From assembly GCA_964413755.1 (NCBI GenBank), contig CAYPTW010000101.1:1-8089 (forward strand): 8,089 nt of DNA, in the 5' to 3' direction. Every line of letters starts with the position of its first letter. Position 1 is the stretch's first letter. Made by a program: the position numbers and the translations under genes. The stretch is from XN24 sp964413755 (GTDB taxonomy: Bacteria; Pseudomonadota; Gammaproteobacteria; Steroidobacterales; XN24). Of the stretch, positions 1 to 6,837 are shown piece after piece. The notes under the pieces were generated by a model, which did no database searches, was not told the DNA's origin, and saw only the letters and a program-made list of their open reading frames with translations.

Positions 1-146
1 GGGCCTTACGTGACACAGAATCCCGGGTTCGCTGTCATGTAAGGGCTGCACGGCTGCGCTTACGTGACACGAAACAGGGGTTTTCGTGTCACACAAGGGT
101 CCGAAATGCTTGGAAAACCGCTATCTAAGTCAATAGAAGCAATAAC
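1..146. other. Intergenic region downstream of the antiporter operon
   Basis: No gene was recognised here. Positions 1-99 are occupied by the two palindromic repeats. Positions 100-146 form a short AT-rich tail directly after the stop codon of the last operon gene (minus-strand TAA at 147-149). No convincing GC stem followed by a T-run was found, so the operon terminator is either one of the repeat hairpins, Rho-dependent, or outside the window. Confidence 0.6.
5..97. repeat. Two copies of a 39-bp imperfect palindromic repeat
   Basis: Two 39-bp units lie at 5-43 and 59-97, separated by 15 bp. They share the exact 12-mer CTTACGTGACAC at their left ends (5-16 and 59-70) and agree at 26 of 39 positions overall by hand alignment. 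Each unit is also an inverted repeat. In the second, 64-74 pairs perfectly with 82-92 around a 7-base loop, and 59-61 pairs with 95-97. In the first, 4-15 pairs with 33-44 with one G-T pair, and a short inner stem lies at 18-21/27-30. No T-tract follows either stem on either strand, so they are not ordinary intrinsic terminators, though they lie just past the end of the antiporter operon. A REP-like intergenic palindrome family is the best guess. The array may continue beyond the left edge. Confidence 0.75.
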
Positions 147-1850
147 TTAAGACGGTCCGACCCCGGGGAAATAGCGGAAAATCATGAAGACGGCGAGCAG
201 CAGCGCCACCCACAGCAGCATGCTCCCGACCGGCCAGGCCCTGGCGAGCACGCCCTGCGCGCCGTGATGGCGCATGAGCCCGGCCGAGAAGCGCTGCAAT
301 AGTCCCTGCACCAGTCCACCCGCGCCCACCCGCAGGCCGTTCAACAGTGCCTCCACGGCGCGGAACAGCCGCACCCAGCCCACGCGCCAGAACCAGTCGA
401 GGTCCAGGCTGACGGTCAGCGTGCGCTTCATCAGCGGCAGCATGACGAAGAACGCCAGTCCGGCAAACAGCAGCAGCTGCGTCTGCGTCACCACGTGCTC
501 CGCCGTGTAGGGCTCGTACTCCACCGGGTAAGGCAGCAGCCCGTACAGCAGCTGCGGGAACACGCCCAGGCCGATACAGATGATCGAGAACAGCACCATC
601 GCCGCCTGCATGTTCCACGGCGGGTCCTTCGGGCGCAGCCCGGAGTCCTTCTGGAAGAACACGTACCACGGGAACTTGATGCCGGCATGCAGGAACACGC
701 CGGCCGACGCCGCCACCATCAGGTACCACACCCAGGTCATGTGCATCTCGGCCGCCGCCGAAACCGTCAGCGACTTGGAGATGAAGCCCGAGGTGAGCGG
801 GAACGCCGAGATCGCCAGTGCGCCGATGGTGCCGCACACGGTCGTCAGCGGCATGGTGCGGAACAGCCCGCCCAGCTCCGAGCACTTGTTCTTGCCGGTC
901 TGGTAGATCACCGCACCGGCGCTCATGAACAGCAGCGCCTTGTAGAAGATGTGGGCGAAGGCGTGCGCCGCGGCGCCGTTGAGCGCCAGCTCGGTGCCGA
1001 TGCCGACGGCCACCACCATGAACCCGACCTGGTTGATGATGGAATACGACAGGATCCGCCGGATGTCGTTCTCGAGCAGCGCGTAGATGATGCCGTAGAA
1101 GATCATCCACAGCCCGATGCCGATGAGCAGCGGCTGGCCCGGGAACAGCAGCATCAGCGCCAGCACCGCGGTCTTGGTGGTGAACGCCGAGAGGAACACC
1201 GAGCCGGTGGGCGAGGACTCGGGATAGGCGTCCGCCAGCCAGGCGCTGATCGGCGGCGCGGCCGCGTTCACCAGGATGCCGATGAACACCAGCCAGGTAT
1301 CGAAGTTGTCCAGCGTGAGCGCACGGATCTCCACCGAGCCGGTGTGGATCATGATGCCCTCGATGCCGACCTTGAGGATGATGCCGCCGAGCAGGTGCAT
1401 GATGATGTAGCGGATGCCGGCGCGCTTCGAGCCGAAGGTGCCGCCGCACCACACCACCACCACCGAGAACAGCGCCATCAGCTCCCAGAACAGGAACATC
1501 ACGATCAGGTCGCCGGCGAAGCTCACGCCGATGGCGCCCGAGGCATAGGCCATCGCCGCCGCCAGCTCGTACCACTTCGCCTGGCGGAAGGCGAACAGCA
1601 CGCCGCCGAAGCCCATCAGGGCGAACACGGTGGCGAACAGCCGGCGCACCGCGCTGCCCTCGACCACCTGCACTTCGTAGCCGAGGAAGGTCGCGGTGAG
1701 CTGCACGCCGTCGGGGATCTGCCAGATGGCGTAGAGCGTCACCAGCGGCGCCGCCAGCGCGATCACCGGGCGCAGGCCCGGGCGCGACACCGCGACCAGG
1801 AAGGCCCCGATGAGCATCACGAATGCCGGCGGAATGACGAGCTCGAACAT
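147..1850 (-). CDS. Third antiporter-like (MrpD/NuoL-family) subunit with C-terminal extension
   Basis: A 567-residue polytopic membrane protein of the proton-translocating MrpD/NuoL/M/N family, expected to form one ion channel of the antiporter complex. Visible family marks are the transmembrane-5 Glu (FWELMAL, E123), the transmembrane-8 Lys (FTTKTAV, K226), the DIRRILSYSIINQ segment (262-274), a His/Lys block (H296, H300, K304) and the late Lys in GFISKS (K359). Where the paralogues have the transmembrane-7 Lys before PLH or PVH, this protein has Asn195 (LVNAAAPPIS). After about residue 475 it continues with LDLDWFWR and a long amphipathic stretch (about 485-530), then a last membrane helix (about 541-560), resembling the lateral helix and anchor of NuoL. 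It is the last gene of the operon, 6 bases after its neighbour, with TAAGG just before the ATG. The subfamily is usually labelled Na+/H+ antiporter subunit D. Confidence 0.9.
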   Translation of the reverse strand: MFELVIPPAFVMLIGAFLVAVSRPGLRPVIALAAPLVTLYAIWQIPDGVQLTATFLGYEVQVVEGSAVRRLFATVFALMGFGGVLFAFRQAKWYELAAAMAYASGAIGVSFAGDLIVMFLFWELMALFSVVVVWCGGTFGSKRAGIRYIIMHLLGGIILKVGIEGIMIHTGSVEIRALTLDNFDTWLVFIGILVNAAAPPISAWLADAYPESSPTGSVFLSAFTTKTAVLALMLLFPGQPLLIGIGLWMIFYGIIYALLENDIRRILSYSIINQVGFMVVAVGIGTELALNGAAAHAFAHIFYKALLFMSAGAVIYQTGKNKCSELGGLFRTMPLTTVCGTIGALAISAFPLTSGFISKSLTVSAAAEMHMTWVWYLMVAASAGVFLHAGIKFPWYVFFQKDSGLRPKDPPWNMQAAMVLFSIICIGLGVFPQLLYGLLPYPVEYEPYTAEHVVTQTQLLLFAGLAFFVMLPLMKRTLTVSLDLDWFWRVGWVRLFRAVEALLNGLRVGAGGLVQGLLQRFSAGLMRHHGAQGVLARAWPVGSMLLWVALLLAVFMIFRYFPGVGPS

Positions 1851-1856
1851 CGCGCC

Positions 1857-2123
1857 TTACCCGTCCAGGTCCCGGTAATAGTGCTCGGGCCGTTTCACCA
1901 GCCAGCCCAGCACCTTGGCGAACAGCACCATGCCGACGCAGGCGAGGAAGCCGAAGGCCGCGTTGAAGCCGAGCCAGCCGTCCACGCCGAAGTGCCCGTG
2001 CACCTCGATGAACAGCTGCGCGGCCACGGTCAGGCCGAGCACCAGCCCGAACACCCGCCACAGCCAGCGAATGGTGGCAGGCCGTACCAGCCAGTGGTCG
2101 TGCTTGTCGTCGTGTTGGCTCAT
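1857..2123 (-). CDS. Small two-helix membrane protein of the antiporter operon
   Basis: An 88-residue protein that I cannot assign to a named family, although similar short proteins ending in KRPE..YY appear, from memory, beside MrpD-like genes. It has a charged, His-rich N-terminus (H4, H8, H10), a hydrophobic helix at about 21-39, an acidic and His-containing loop (E40, HGH at 42-44), a second helix at about 50-75 and a short hydrophilic tail. Its ATG overlaps the stop codon of the preceding antiporter gene (ATGA, 2120-2123), and GAAGGG lies 6 bases upstream, so it is clearly a translated member of the operon. It is probably an accessory or assembly subunit of the antiporter complex; this rests on position and topology only. 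It is not MrpC, F or G, all of which are present elsewhere in the operon. Confidence 0.85.
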   Translation of the reverse strand: MSQHDDKHDHWLVRPATIRWLWRVFGLVLGLTVAAQLFIEVHGHFGVDGWLGFNAAFGFLACVGMVLFAKVLGWLVKRPEHYYRDLDG

Positions 2124-3592
2124 TGCGGGCCCTTCAGGATGCCGTATTCGAGGTCCACCACCGGACCGTTGAAGACGAAGAACAACAATACCAGCGCCGC
2201 CGTGGTGGTCAGCGCCGCCACCATCGGCCAGGGCGCCTCGCCGTGGTCTTTCTGCGGCGGCTCGTCCTCGGTGTCGAAGAAGGCGCGGAAAATGATCGGC
2301 AGGAAATACGCCGCGTTCAGCGCCGTGGCGATGACCAGCACGGCCAGCACGAAGTAGTTATCGTTCTGGAAAGCGCCGGCGATCATGTACCACTTGGAGA
2401 CGAAGCCGGCGGTGGGCGGCACGCCGACCATGGACAACCCGCCGATGGCGAAGGCGGTCATGGTCCAGGGCATGCGTCGGCCGATGCCCGACAGCTGGGT
2501 GATCTCGGTCTTCTTCGCCGCGATGTAGATGGCGCCGGCGGCGAAGAACAGCGTGATCTTGCCGAAGGCGTGCGCCACGATGTGCACCGCCGCGCCGATC
2601 TCCGACAGCGGCGCCAGCACCAGCGCTGCGAGCACGATGTAGGACAGCTGGCTGATGGTCGAATAGGCCAGCATGCGCTTGATGTTGGTCTGCCGCAGCG
2701 CCACCACCGAGGCGGTGATCACGGTGAAGCCGGCGAGGTACACCAGCAGCCGCTCGGTCGGCACCGCGACCAGGAAGTCCAGGCCGAAGATGTAGATGAT
2801 GACCTTGGTGATGGTGAACACGCCGGCCTTCACCACCGCCACCGCGTGCAGCAGGGCGGACACCGGCGTCGGCGCCACCATGGCGGCGGGCAGCCAGCGG
2901 TGCACCGGCATCACCGCGGCCTTGCCGACGCCGAGCACGAACATCAGCAGCAGCACCGTCGCCAGGCCGCCGCCGATGCGACCCTCGAGGATGCCGCCGG
3001 GCGTGAAGTCCAGCGTGCCGGCCACGGCGTAGGTCCAGATGATGGCCGGCAGCAGCAGGCCGATGGAGGTGGCCAGCAGGATGCCGAGATAGGTGCGCGC
3101 GCCTTTCTTCGCCGCCTCGTCGCCCTTGTGCGCCACCAGCGGGTAGGTGGAGAGCGTGAGCACTTCGTAGAACACGAACAGCGTCAGCAGGTTGGCGGAG
3201 AACGCCACGCCCATGGCGCCGGACAGCGCGATGGCGAAGCAGGCGTAGAAACGCGTCTGGTGCTGCTCGTTGTTGCCGCGCATGTAGCCGATGGAATACA
3301 CCGAGGTGATGATCCACAGGAAGCTGGCGATGGCGGCGAACATGATCGACAGCGGCTCGGTGTGAAAGGACAGGCTTAGCCCCGGCAGCATCTCGATCAG
3401 CGTGATCTCGATGATCTCTTCGCGCGTCAGGCTGTACATGATGCGCAGCACGACCGCGAACAGCGCCACTGCGGTGACCAGCGTGACCGCCTCGCGCAGG
3501 TTGGGCCGCTTGCCGGCCAGGACGATCAGCAGCGCGCCGACCAGCGGCACCAGGATGGCGATCTCCAGCGCGGTGGAAGCGCTCGGGATCAT
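2120..3592 (-). CDS. NuoL/MrpA-type antiporter subunit of the Mrp complex
   Basis: A 490-residue protein of the proton-translocating NADH-quinone oxidoreductase/Mrp antiporter family with about 14 membrane helices. It keeps the expected residues: transmembrane-5 Glu (FYEVLTL, E143), transmembrane-7 Lys (GVGKAAVMPVH, K224), the transmembrane-8 His/Lys pair (LLHAVAVVKAG, H249 and K255), NIKRMLAYSTISQ (303-315), H337, H341 and K345, and the late Lys in GFVSKWY (K400). The APTPVSALLHA motif is of the NuoL/MrpA type rather than the plain MrpD type. The protein is therefore likely to replace the antiporter half of MrpA, which is missing from this operon. It lacks the long C-terminal lateral helix of NuoL. 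Its start overlaps the mrpD stop (ATGA, 3589-3592), with GGGAGG 6 bases upstream. Automated labels may read subunit D or monovalent cation/H+ antiporter; the role in the complex is inferred. Confidence 0.93.
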   Translation of the reverse strand: MIPSASTALEIAILVPLVGALLIVLAGKRPNLREAVTLVTAVALFAVVLRIMYSLTREEIIEITLIEMLPGLSLSFHTEPLSIMFAAIASFLWIITSVYSIGYMRGNNEQHQTRFYACFAIALSGAMGVAFSANLLTLFVFYEVLTLSTYPLVAHKGDEAAKKGARTYLGILLATSIGLLLPAIIWTYAVAGTLDFTPGGILEGRIGGGLATVLLLMFVLGVGKAAVMPVHRWLPAAMVAPTPVSALLHAVAVVKAGVFTITKVIIYIFGLDFLVAVPTERLLVYLAGFTVITASVVALRQTNIKRMLAYSTISQLSYIVLAALVLAPLSEIGAAVHIVAHAFGKITLFFAAGAIYIAAKKTEITQLSGIGRRMPWTMTAFAIGGLSMVGVPPTAGFVSKWYMIAGAFQNDNYFVLAVLVIATALNAAYFLPIIFRAFFDTEDEPPQKDHGEAPWPMVAALTTTAALVLLFFVFNGPVVDLEYGILKGPQ

Positions 3593-5034
3593 GGCGTGCC
3601 TCCCGTGGCGGCGGAGAACAGCAGGGTCGCCGCGCGTTCGGCGATGCCGACGGTGACGCGCGTGTCGATGCCGAACCAGAAGTTCAGGCCGACCAGCAGC
3701 CAGGTGGGCACCAGCAGCGCCAGCGGCGCCTCGCAGCGGCTGCTGTCCTCAGCCGGTTGCAGGTAGGCGACCTCGACCACGCGCCAGATGTAGATGACGG
3801 CCAGCAGCGAGCCGACGATGATCACTGCGACGATCGGCCACCAGCCGAGCTCGATGGCGGCGGAGACCAGGTACCACTTGCTGATGAAGCCCACCGTGAG
3901 CGGCACGCCGATGAGGCTCAGGCCGCCGGCGACGAAAGCCGCCATGGTCCACGGCATGCGCCGGCCGAGCCCGCGGAAGGTCTCGATCTGGGTGGTGCCG
4001 AAGCGATACGCGATGCAGCCGAGGGCGAGGAACAGCGCGCCCTTCATCAGCGCATGGTTGAACACGTGCAGCAGCGCGGCGGTGAGGCCCAGCGTCGAGG
4101 CCATGCCGATGCCCAGCACCATGTAGCCGATCTGCGCCACGGAGGAGTAAGCCAGCATGCGCTTGATGTTGGCCTGGCCGATGGCGACCACCGAGGTGCT
4201 GAGCAGGCCGACGATGGCCAGCGGCACCAGCAGCTGCACCGTCGGCATGTCGCCGAAGGCGAAGTCCGGGCCGAACACGGTGTAGATGAAGCGGATCAGC
4301 ACGTAGATCGCCACCTTGGTGGCGGTGGCGGCCATCAGCGCGGTGACGGCGCTGGGCGCATAGGTGTAGGCGTTGGGCAGCCACAGGTGCAGCGGGAACA
4401 AGGCCAGCTTCAGGCACACGCCGACGACGATGAAGGCATAGGCGGTGTGGACCGTCCGGGTCGCGGCGACTTCGGGGATGCGTGCCGCCAGGTCGGCCAT
4501 GTTCAGCGTCCCGGTGAGGCCATACAGCAGGCCCACGCCGATGAGGAAGAAGGTGGCGCCGACCGTGCCCATGATGAGGTAGGAGAAGGCGGCGGTGAGT
4601 GCGCGCCGGTTGCGGCCCAGGCCGATGAGCGTGTAGGTGGCCAGCGAGGAGATCTCGAGGAACACGAACACGTTGAAGGCGTCGCCGGTGACGGAGATGC
4701 CCATCTGGCCAGCGAGGAACAGCAGCAGCGCGGCGTAGAGGTAGGGCGACTTGCGTTCCGGCACCTCGGCCGCAAGGCTGGGGCCGGCGAAGGGCAGCAC
4801 CACCGCGGCCAGCAGCGAGATGAGCAGAGCCAGCAGCGCATTGGCCGGGTCGAGACGGTACTCGATGCCGATGGGCGGTTCCCAGCCGCCCATCCAGTAA
4901 CTCAGCACGCCGAGGTCCATGGCCTGCGCTGCGAGGGTCGCGGCGGCCCACAGCATGAACCAGCTCACCGCCGTGGCCCACAGCCACGGCAGCCGGCCGG
5001 GCGGCAACAGCGCCGCCACCGCCGCGCCCAGCAT
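3589..5034 (-). CDS. mrpD: Na+/H+ antiporter subunit D (MrpD/MnhD)
   Basis: A proton-translocating membrane subunit of the Mrp antiporter, 481 residues from the first ATG. Family residues are visible: transmembrane-5 Glu (FLEISSL, E127), transmembrane-7 Lys (VCLKLALFPLH, K209), transmembrane-8 Lys (TATKVAIY, K240), NIKRMLAYSSVAQ (289-301), H323, H327 and K331, and GFISKWY (K386). The PLHLWLPNAYTYAPSAVTALM segment (215-235) is typical of true MrpD. The ATG at 5034 has no purine-rich ribosome site and would cut the first membrane helix short. The frame stays open upstream through SHTLPLIVVAP to a CTG at 5077-5079 that overlaps the mrpC stop, so translation may begin there and give 496 residues. 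The gene follows mrpC and overlaps the next gene by ATGA. Identity is firm; the start is not. Confidence 0.94.
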   Translation of the reverse strand: MLGAAVAALLPPGRLPWLWATAVSWFMLWAAATLAAQAMDLGVLSYWMGGWEPPIGIEYRLDPANALLALLISLLAAVVLPFAGPSLAAEVPERKSPYLYAALLLFLAGQMGISVTGDAFNVFVFLEISSLATYTLIGLGRNRRALTAAFSYLIMGTVGATFFLIGVGLLYGLTGTLNMADLAARIPEVAATRTVHTAYAFIVVGVCLKLALFPLHLWLPNAYTYAPSAVTALMAATATKVAIYVLIRFIYTVFGPDFAFGDMPTVQLLVPLAIVGLLSTSVVAIGQANIKRMLAYSSVAQIGYMVLGIGMASTLGLTAALLHVFNHALMKGALFLALGCIAYRFGTTQIETFRGLGRRMPWTMAAFVAGGLSLIGVPLTVGFISKWYLVSAAIELGWWPIVAVIIVGSLLAVIYIWRVVEVAYLQPAEDSSRCEAPLALLVPTWLLVGLNFWFGIDTRVTVGIAERAATLLFSAATGGTP

Positions 5035-5075
5035 GGGTGCGACGACGATCAGCGGCAGGGTGTGAGAGGCCGCGC

Positions 5076-5429
5076 TCAGGGCTCTTCGTCCTTGGCCTGC
5101 ACCTGGTCTTCCTCGACCGTGCCGTAGGCCTCATTGATGCGGACGATCAATGCCAGCGCCAGCGCCGTGGTGGCCACGCCGACCACGATGGCGGTAAGGA
5201 TCAGGACATGCGGCAGGGGGTTGGAATAGGCCGTGTGGCCTTCCTGCAGGATGGGCACCGTGCCGCCGTCCAATACGCCCAGGCTGATGAACAGGATGAA
5301 CACCGACACCTGGAAGATATTCAGCCCCGCCACCTTCTTCACCAGGTTGGTGCGCGAGATCATGGTGTACAGGCCGATCATCGCCAGGATGATGGCGAGG
5401 TGATAGTTGTAGTGGGCGAGGAAGCTCAT
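5076..5429 (-). CDS. mrpC: Na+/H+ antiporter subunit C (MrpC/MnhC, NuoK-like)
   Basis: A small 117-residue inner-membrane subunit related to NuoK of complex I, which helps join the antiporter modules to the rest of the Mrp complex. Three helices are visible at about 9-25, 33-52 and 75-97. The family signature NPLPHVLILTAIVVG (70-84) is intact and follows the usual LDGGTVPI loop. The length matches the family. The C-terminus is short and acidic (EEDQVQAKDEEP). A strong ribosome site, AAGGAGG, lies 9 bases before the ATG, and that ATG overlaps the stop of the upstream MrpA/B fusion gene (ATGA, 5426-5429). Confidence 0.96.
   Translation of the reverse strand: MSFLAHYNYHLAIILAMIGLYTMISRTNLVKKVAGLNIFQVSVFILFISLGVLDGGTVPILQEGHTAYSNPLPHVLILTAIVVGVATTALALALIVRINEAYGTVEEDQVQAKDEEP
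5077..5079 (-). other. Candidate CTG start codon of mrpD
   Basis: The minus-strand CTG at 5079-5077 lies 15 codons in frame upstream of the first mrpD ATG and overlaps the mrpC stop as CTGA, echoing the ATGA junctions elsewhere in this operon. AAGGA sits 9 bases upstream, while the ATG at 5034 has no such site. The added residues supply the start of the first membrane helix seen in family members. No ATG, GTG or TTG occurs between the two positions in this frame. The use of CTG is inferred. Confidence 0.45.
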
Positions 5430-6460
5430 GGGCCGGACCCTCCTTCCCCGCTGCCGCCCGCGCCGTCGCCGTTCTCCGCCTTCTTGCCGCGGCCGCGCTC
5501 GGCGAAAGTGAAATAGATCAGCAGCATCACCGAGGCGACGGTCACGCCGACGCCGATTTCCACCATGATGATGCCGGTCTGCTGCGCCTTCTGCGGGTTT
5601 TCGCCGAGGGCGTTGTAGGCCAGGTAGTTGCCGCCGAGCAGCATGGTGAGCAGCCCGACGCCGCCGAAGATCAGCACGCCGATCGCCGGCAAGCGCTCCA
5701 GCAGCCGCGGCGTGATCACGCGCCGTGCCTCGTCGAGACCGAACACCAGGGCGTACAGGATGATGGCGGCGGCGAAGATGACGCCGGCCTGGAAGCCGCC
5801 GCCGGGGCTGTACTCCCCGTGAAACTGCACGTAGAGCCCGAACAGCAGGATCACCGGCACCACCAGCTTGGCGATGACCTTCAGCACGGCATGCTGGTCG
5901 AGGCGGCGCGGCGGCCCGGTGACGATGCCCGGCGGACGGGCGCGCAGGCCGAGCAGCGCCAGCACGCCGATCACTGCCGAGAACACCACCACGACCTCGC
6001 CCAGCGTGTCATAGCCGCGATAGCTGGCGAGGATCGAGGCCACCACGTTGGGGATGCCGATGTCGCCGTACGATTCCTGCAGGTAATAAGGGGCCACGTG
6101 GTTGTGCGCCGGCGCCGCGCCGTCGCCGAAGGCGGGCAGGTCCACGGTGCCGTAGATCAGCACCGCGCCCGTCACCCAGACGATCGCCAGCGGCAGCCAC
6201 TTGCTGCGCGACGGCACCGGCTGCTCGCGCCGCGCCGTCTGCGCCAGGGTGGCCAGGATCAGGATGGTCGAGATGCCCGCGCCCACCGCCGCCTCGGTGA
6301 AGGCCACGTCGGGGGCGTCCATGGTGGTGAACAGGCCGGCCGAGATCAGGCTGAACAGGCCGAACATCATCGCCATGGCGAACAGGTCGCGCAGCCGCAG
6401 GATGCTCACCGCGCAGATGGCGAGGAAGGCCAGCAGCAGGACGTCGATGACGGTGTCCAT
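5426..6460 (-). CDS. Fusion of MrpA C-terminal domains with MrpB (DUF4040/MbhE-MnhB)
   Basis: A 344-residue membrane protein combining parts that are usually separate or attached to MrpA. Residues 1-78 match the DUF4040/MbhD-like part of the MrpA C-terminus, with the conserved DAPDVAFTEAAVGAG (48-62). Residues 88-173 match the MbhE-like part, with YRGYDTLGEVVVVF (147-160; D151 and E155 are conserved). Residues 189-320 are MnhB, with HGEYSPGGGFQAGVIFA (214-230). A Gly/Glu-rich tail ends the protein. The antiporter domain that normally precedes the first part in MrpA is absent and seems to be supplied by the NuoL-type gene at 2120-3592. The start at 6460 was chosen because it overlaps the mrpG stop (TGATG), has GGGAG upstream and begins directly with a membrane helix; the open frame reaches 6700, but those extra residues are mrpG read in another frame. 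It may be labelled hydrogen-evolving hydrogenase subunit E from domain hits. Confidence 0.92.
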   Translation of the reverse strand: MDTVIDVLLLAFLAICAVSILRLRDLFAMAMMFGLFSLISAGLFTTMDAPDVAFTEAAVGAGISTILILATLAQTARREQPVPSRSKWLPLAIVWVTGAVLIYGTVDLPAFGDGAAPAHNHVAPYYLQESYGDIGIPNVVASILASYRGYDTLGEVVVVFSAVIGVLALLGLRARPPGIVTGPPRRLDQHAVLKVIAKLVVPVILLFGLYVQFHGEYSPGGGFQAGVIFAAAIILYALVFGLDEARRVITPRLLERLPAIGVLIFGGVGLLTMLLGGNYLAYNALGENPQKAQQTGIIMVEIGVGVTVASVMLLIYFTFAERGRGKKAENGDGAGGSGEGGSGP

Positions 6461-6837
6461 CAGCCCTGTGCTCCCTCGGTCGCTGTGTCGCCCGTGGCAC
6501 CCGATGCATCGGCCTGCTTGCCGCGGGCGCTGGAATGCTCGTCGCCGGGATGCAGGCCGCCGTGCAGTGCTGCTTTGGCCAGCGCATGCGAGGCCGTCGG
6601 GCTGGTAAGGAACAGGAACACCACGAGAAACGCCAGTTTCACCGTCACCAGGGTGAAGCCTGACTGCAGCATCAGCCCCGCGATGATGCAGGGCGCGCAC
6701 ATGGAGTCGGTGAGGCTGGCGGCGTGGATGCGGCTGAAGAAGTCGGGCAGGCGCAGCAGGCCGATGCCGCCGATGATGCCGAAGGCGCCGCCGAGCAGGA
6801 TCAGGAACCAGCTGAGGAGGTCGATCACGAGGGCCAT
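6460..6837 (-). CDS. mrpG: Na+/H+ antiporter subunit G (MrpG/MnhG)
   Basis: A 125-residue MrpG family protein, a small structural subunit of the Mrp antiporter. It has three membrane helices (about 4-27, 46-60 and 63-79). The signature GLLRLPDFFSRIHA (26-39) lies after the first helix, and LTSPTASHALAKAA (77-90) follows the third, as in the family. Residues 91-125 form a hydrophilic Gly/Ala/Asp/Glu-rich tail that may be longer than usual. AAGGAG lies 10 bases before the ATG, and that ATG overlaps the mrpF stop (TGATG). The mrpG stop overlaps the next start in the same way. Confidence 0.95.
   Translation of the reverse strand: MALVIDLLSWFLILLGGAFGIIGGIGLLRLPDFFSRIHAASLTDSMCAPCIIAGLMLQSGFTLVTVKLAFLVVFLFLTSPTASHALAKAALHGGLHPGDEHSSARGKQADASGATGDTATEGAQG

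Noticed and set aside
5..97. CRISPR array
   Set aside because: There are only two units, they are only two-thirds identical, and the 15-base spacer between them is too short.
495..2357. Long plus-strand open frame opposite the last two to three operon genes
   Set aside because: Its translation is rich in Arg, His, Gln, Asp and Glu with no family resemblance. It is the usual antisense shadow in GC-rich DNA; the minus-strand proteins here have clear motifs and ribosome sites.
2123..3379. Plus-strand open frame opposite the NuoL-type gene
   Set aside because: Low-complexity His/Arg/Gly/Gln composition, no ribosome site or motif; antisense shadow of a well-supported gene.
2393..3981. Gene conversion between mrpD and the NuoL-type gene, suggested by near-identical GRRMPWTM and SKWY segments
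   Set aside because: The shared stretches match conserved family motifs and differ at synonymous positions, so functional constraint explains them.
3757..5127. Plus-strand open frame opposite mrpD
   Set aside because: Same charged shadow composition, no recognisable domain, and the opposite strand carries an intact MrpD.
147..6460. Operon as respiratory complex I or a membrane-bound hydrogenase
   Set aside because: The MrpE, MrpF, MrpG and MnhB signatures are clear and no quinone-site, iron-sulfur or hydrogenase subunit is present in the window; similarity reflects shared ancestry of the membrane modules.
6461..6700. Upstream extension of the MrpA-C/MrpB gene to an ATG at 6700
   Set aside because: The added 80 residues are Arg-rich, lack helices, and overlap mrpG completely; the ATG at 6460 has proper coupling and a ribosome site.
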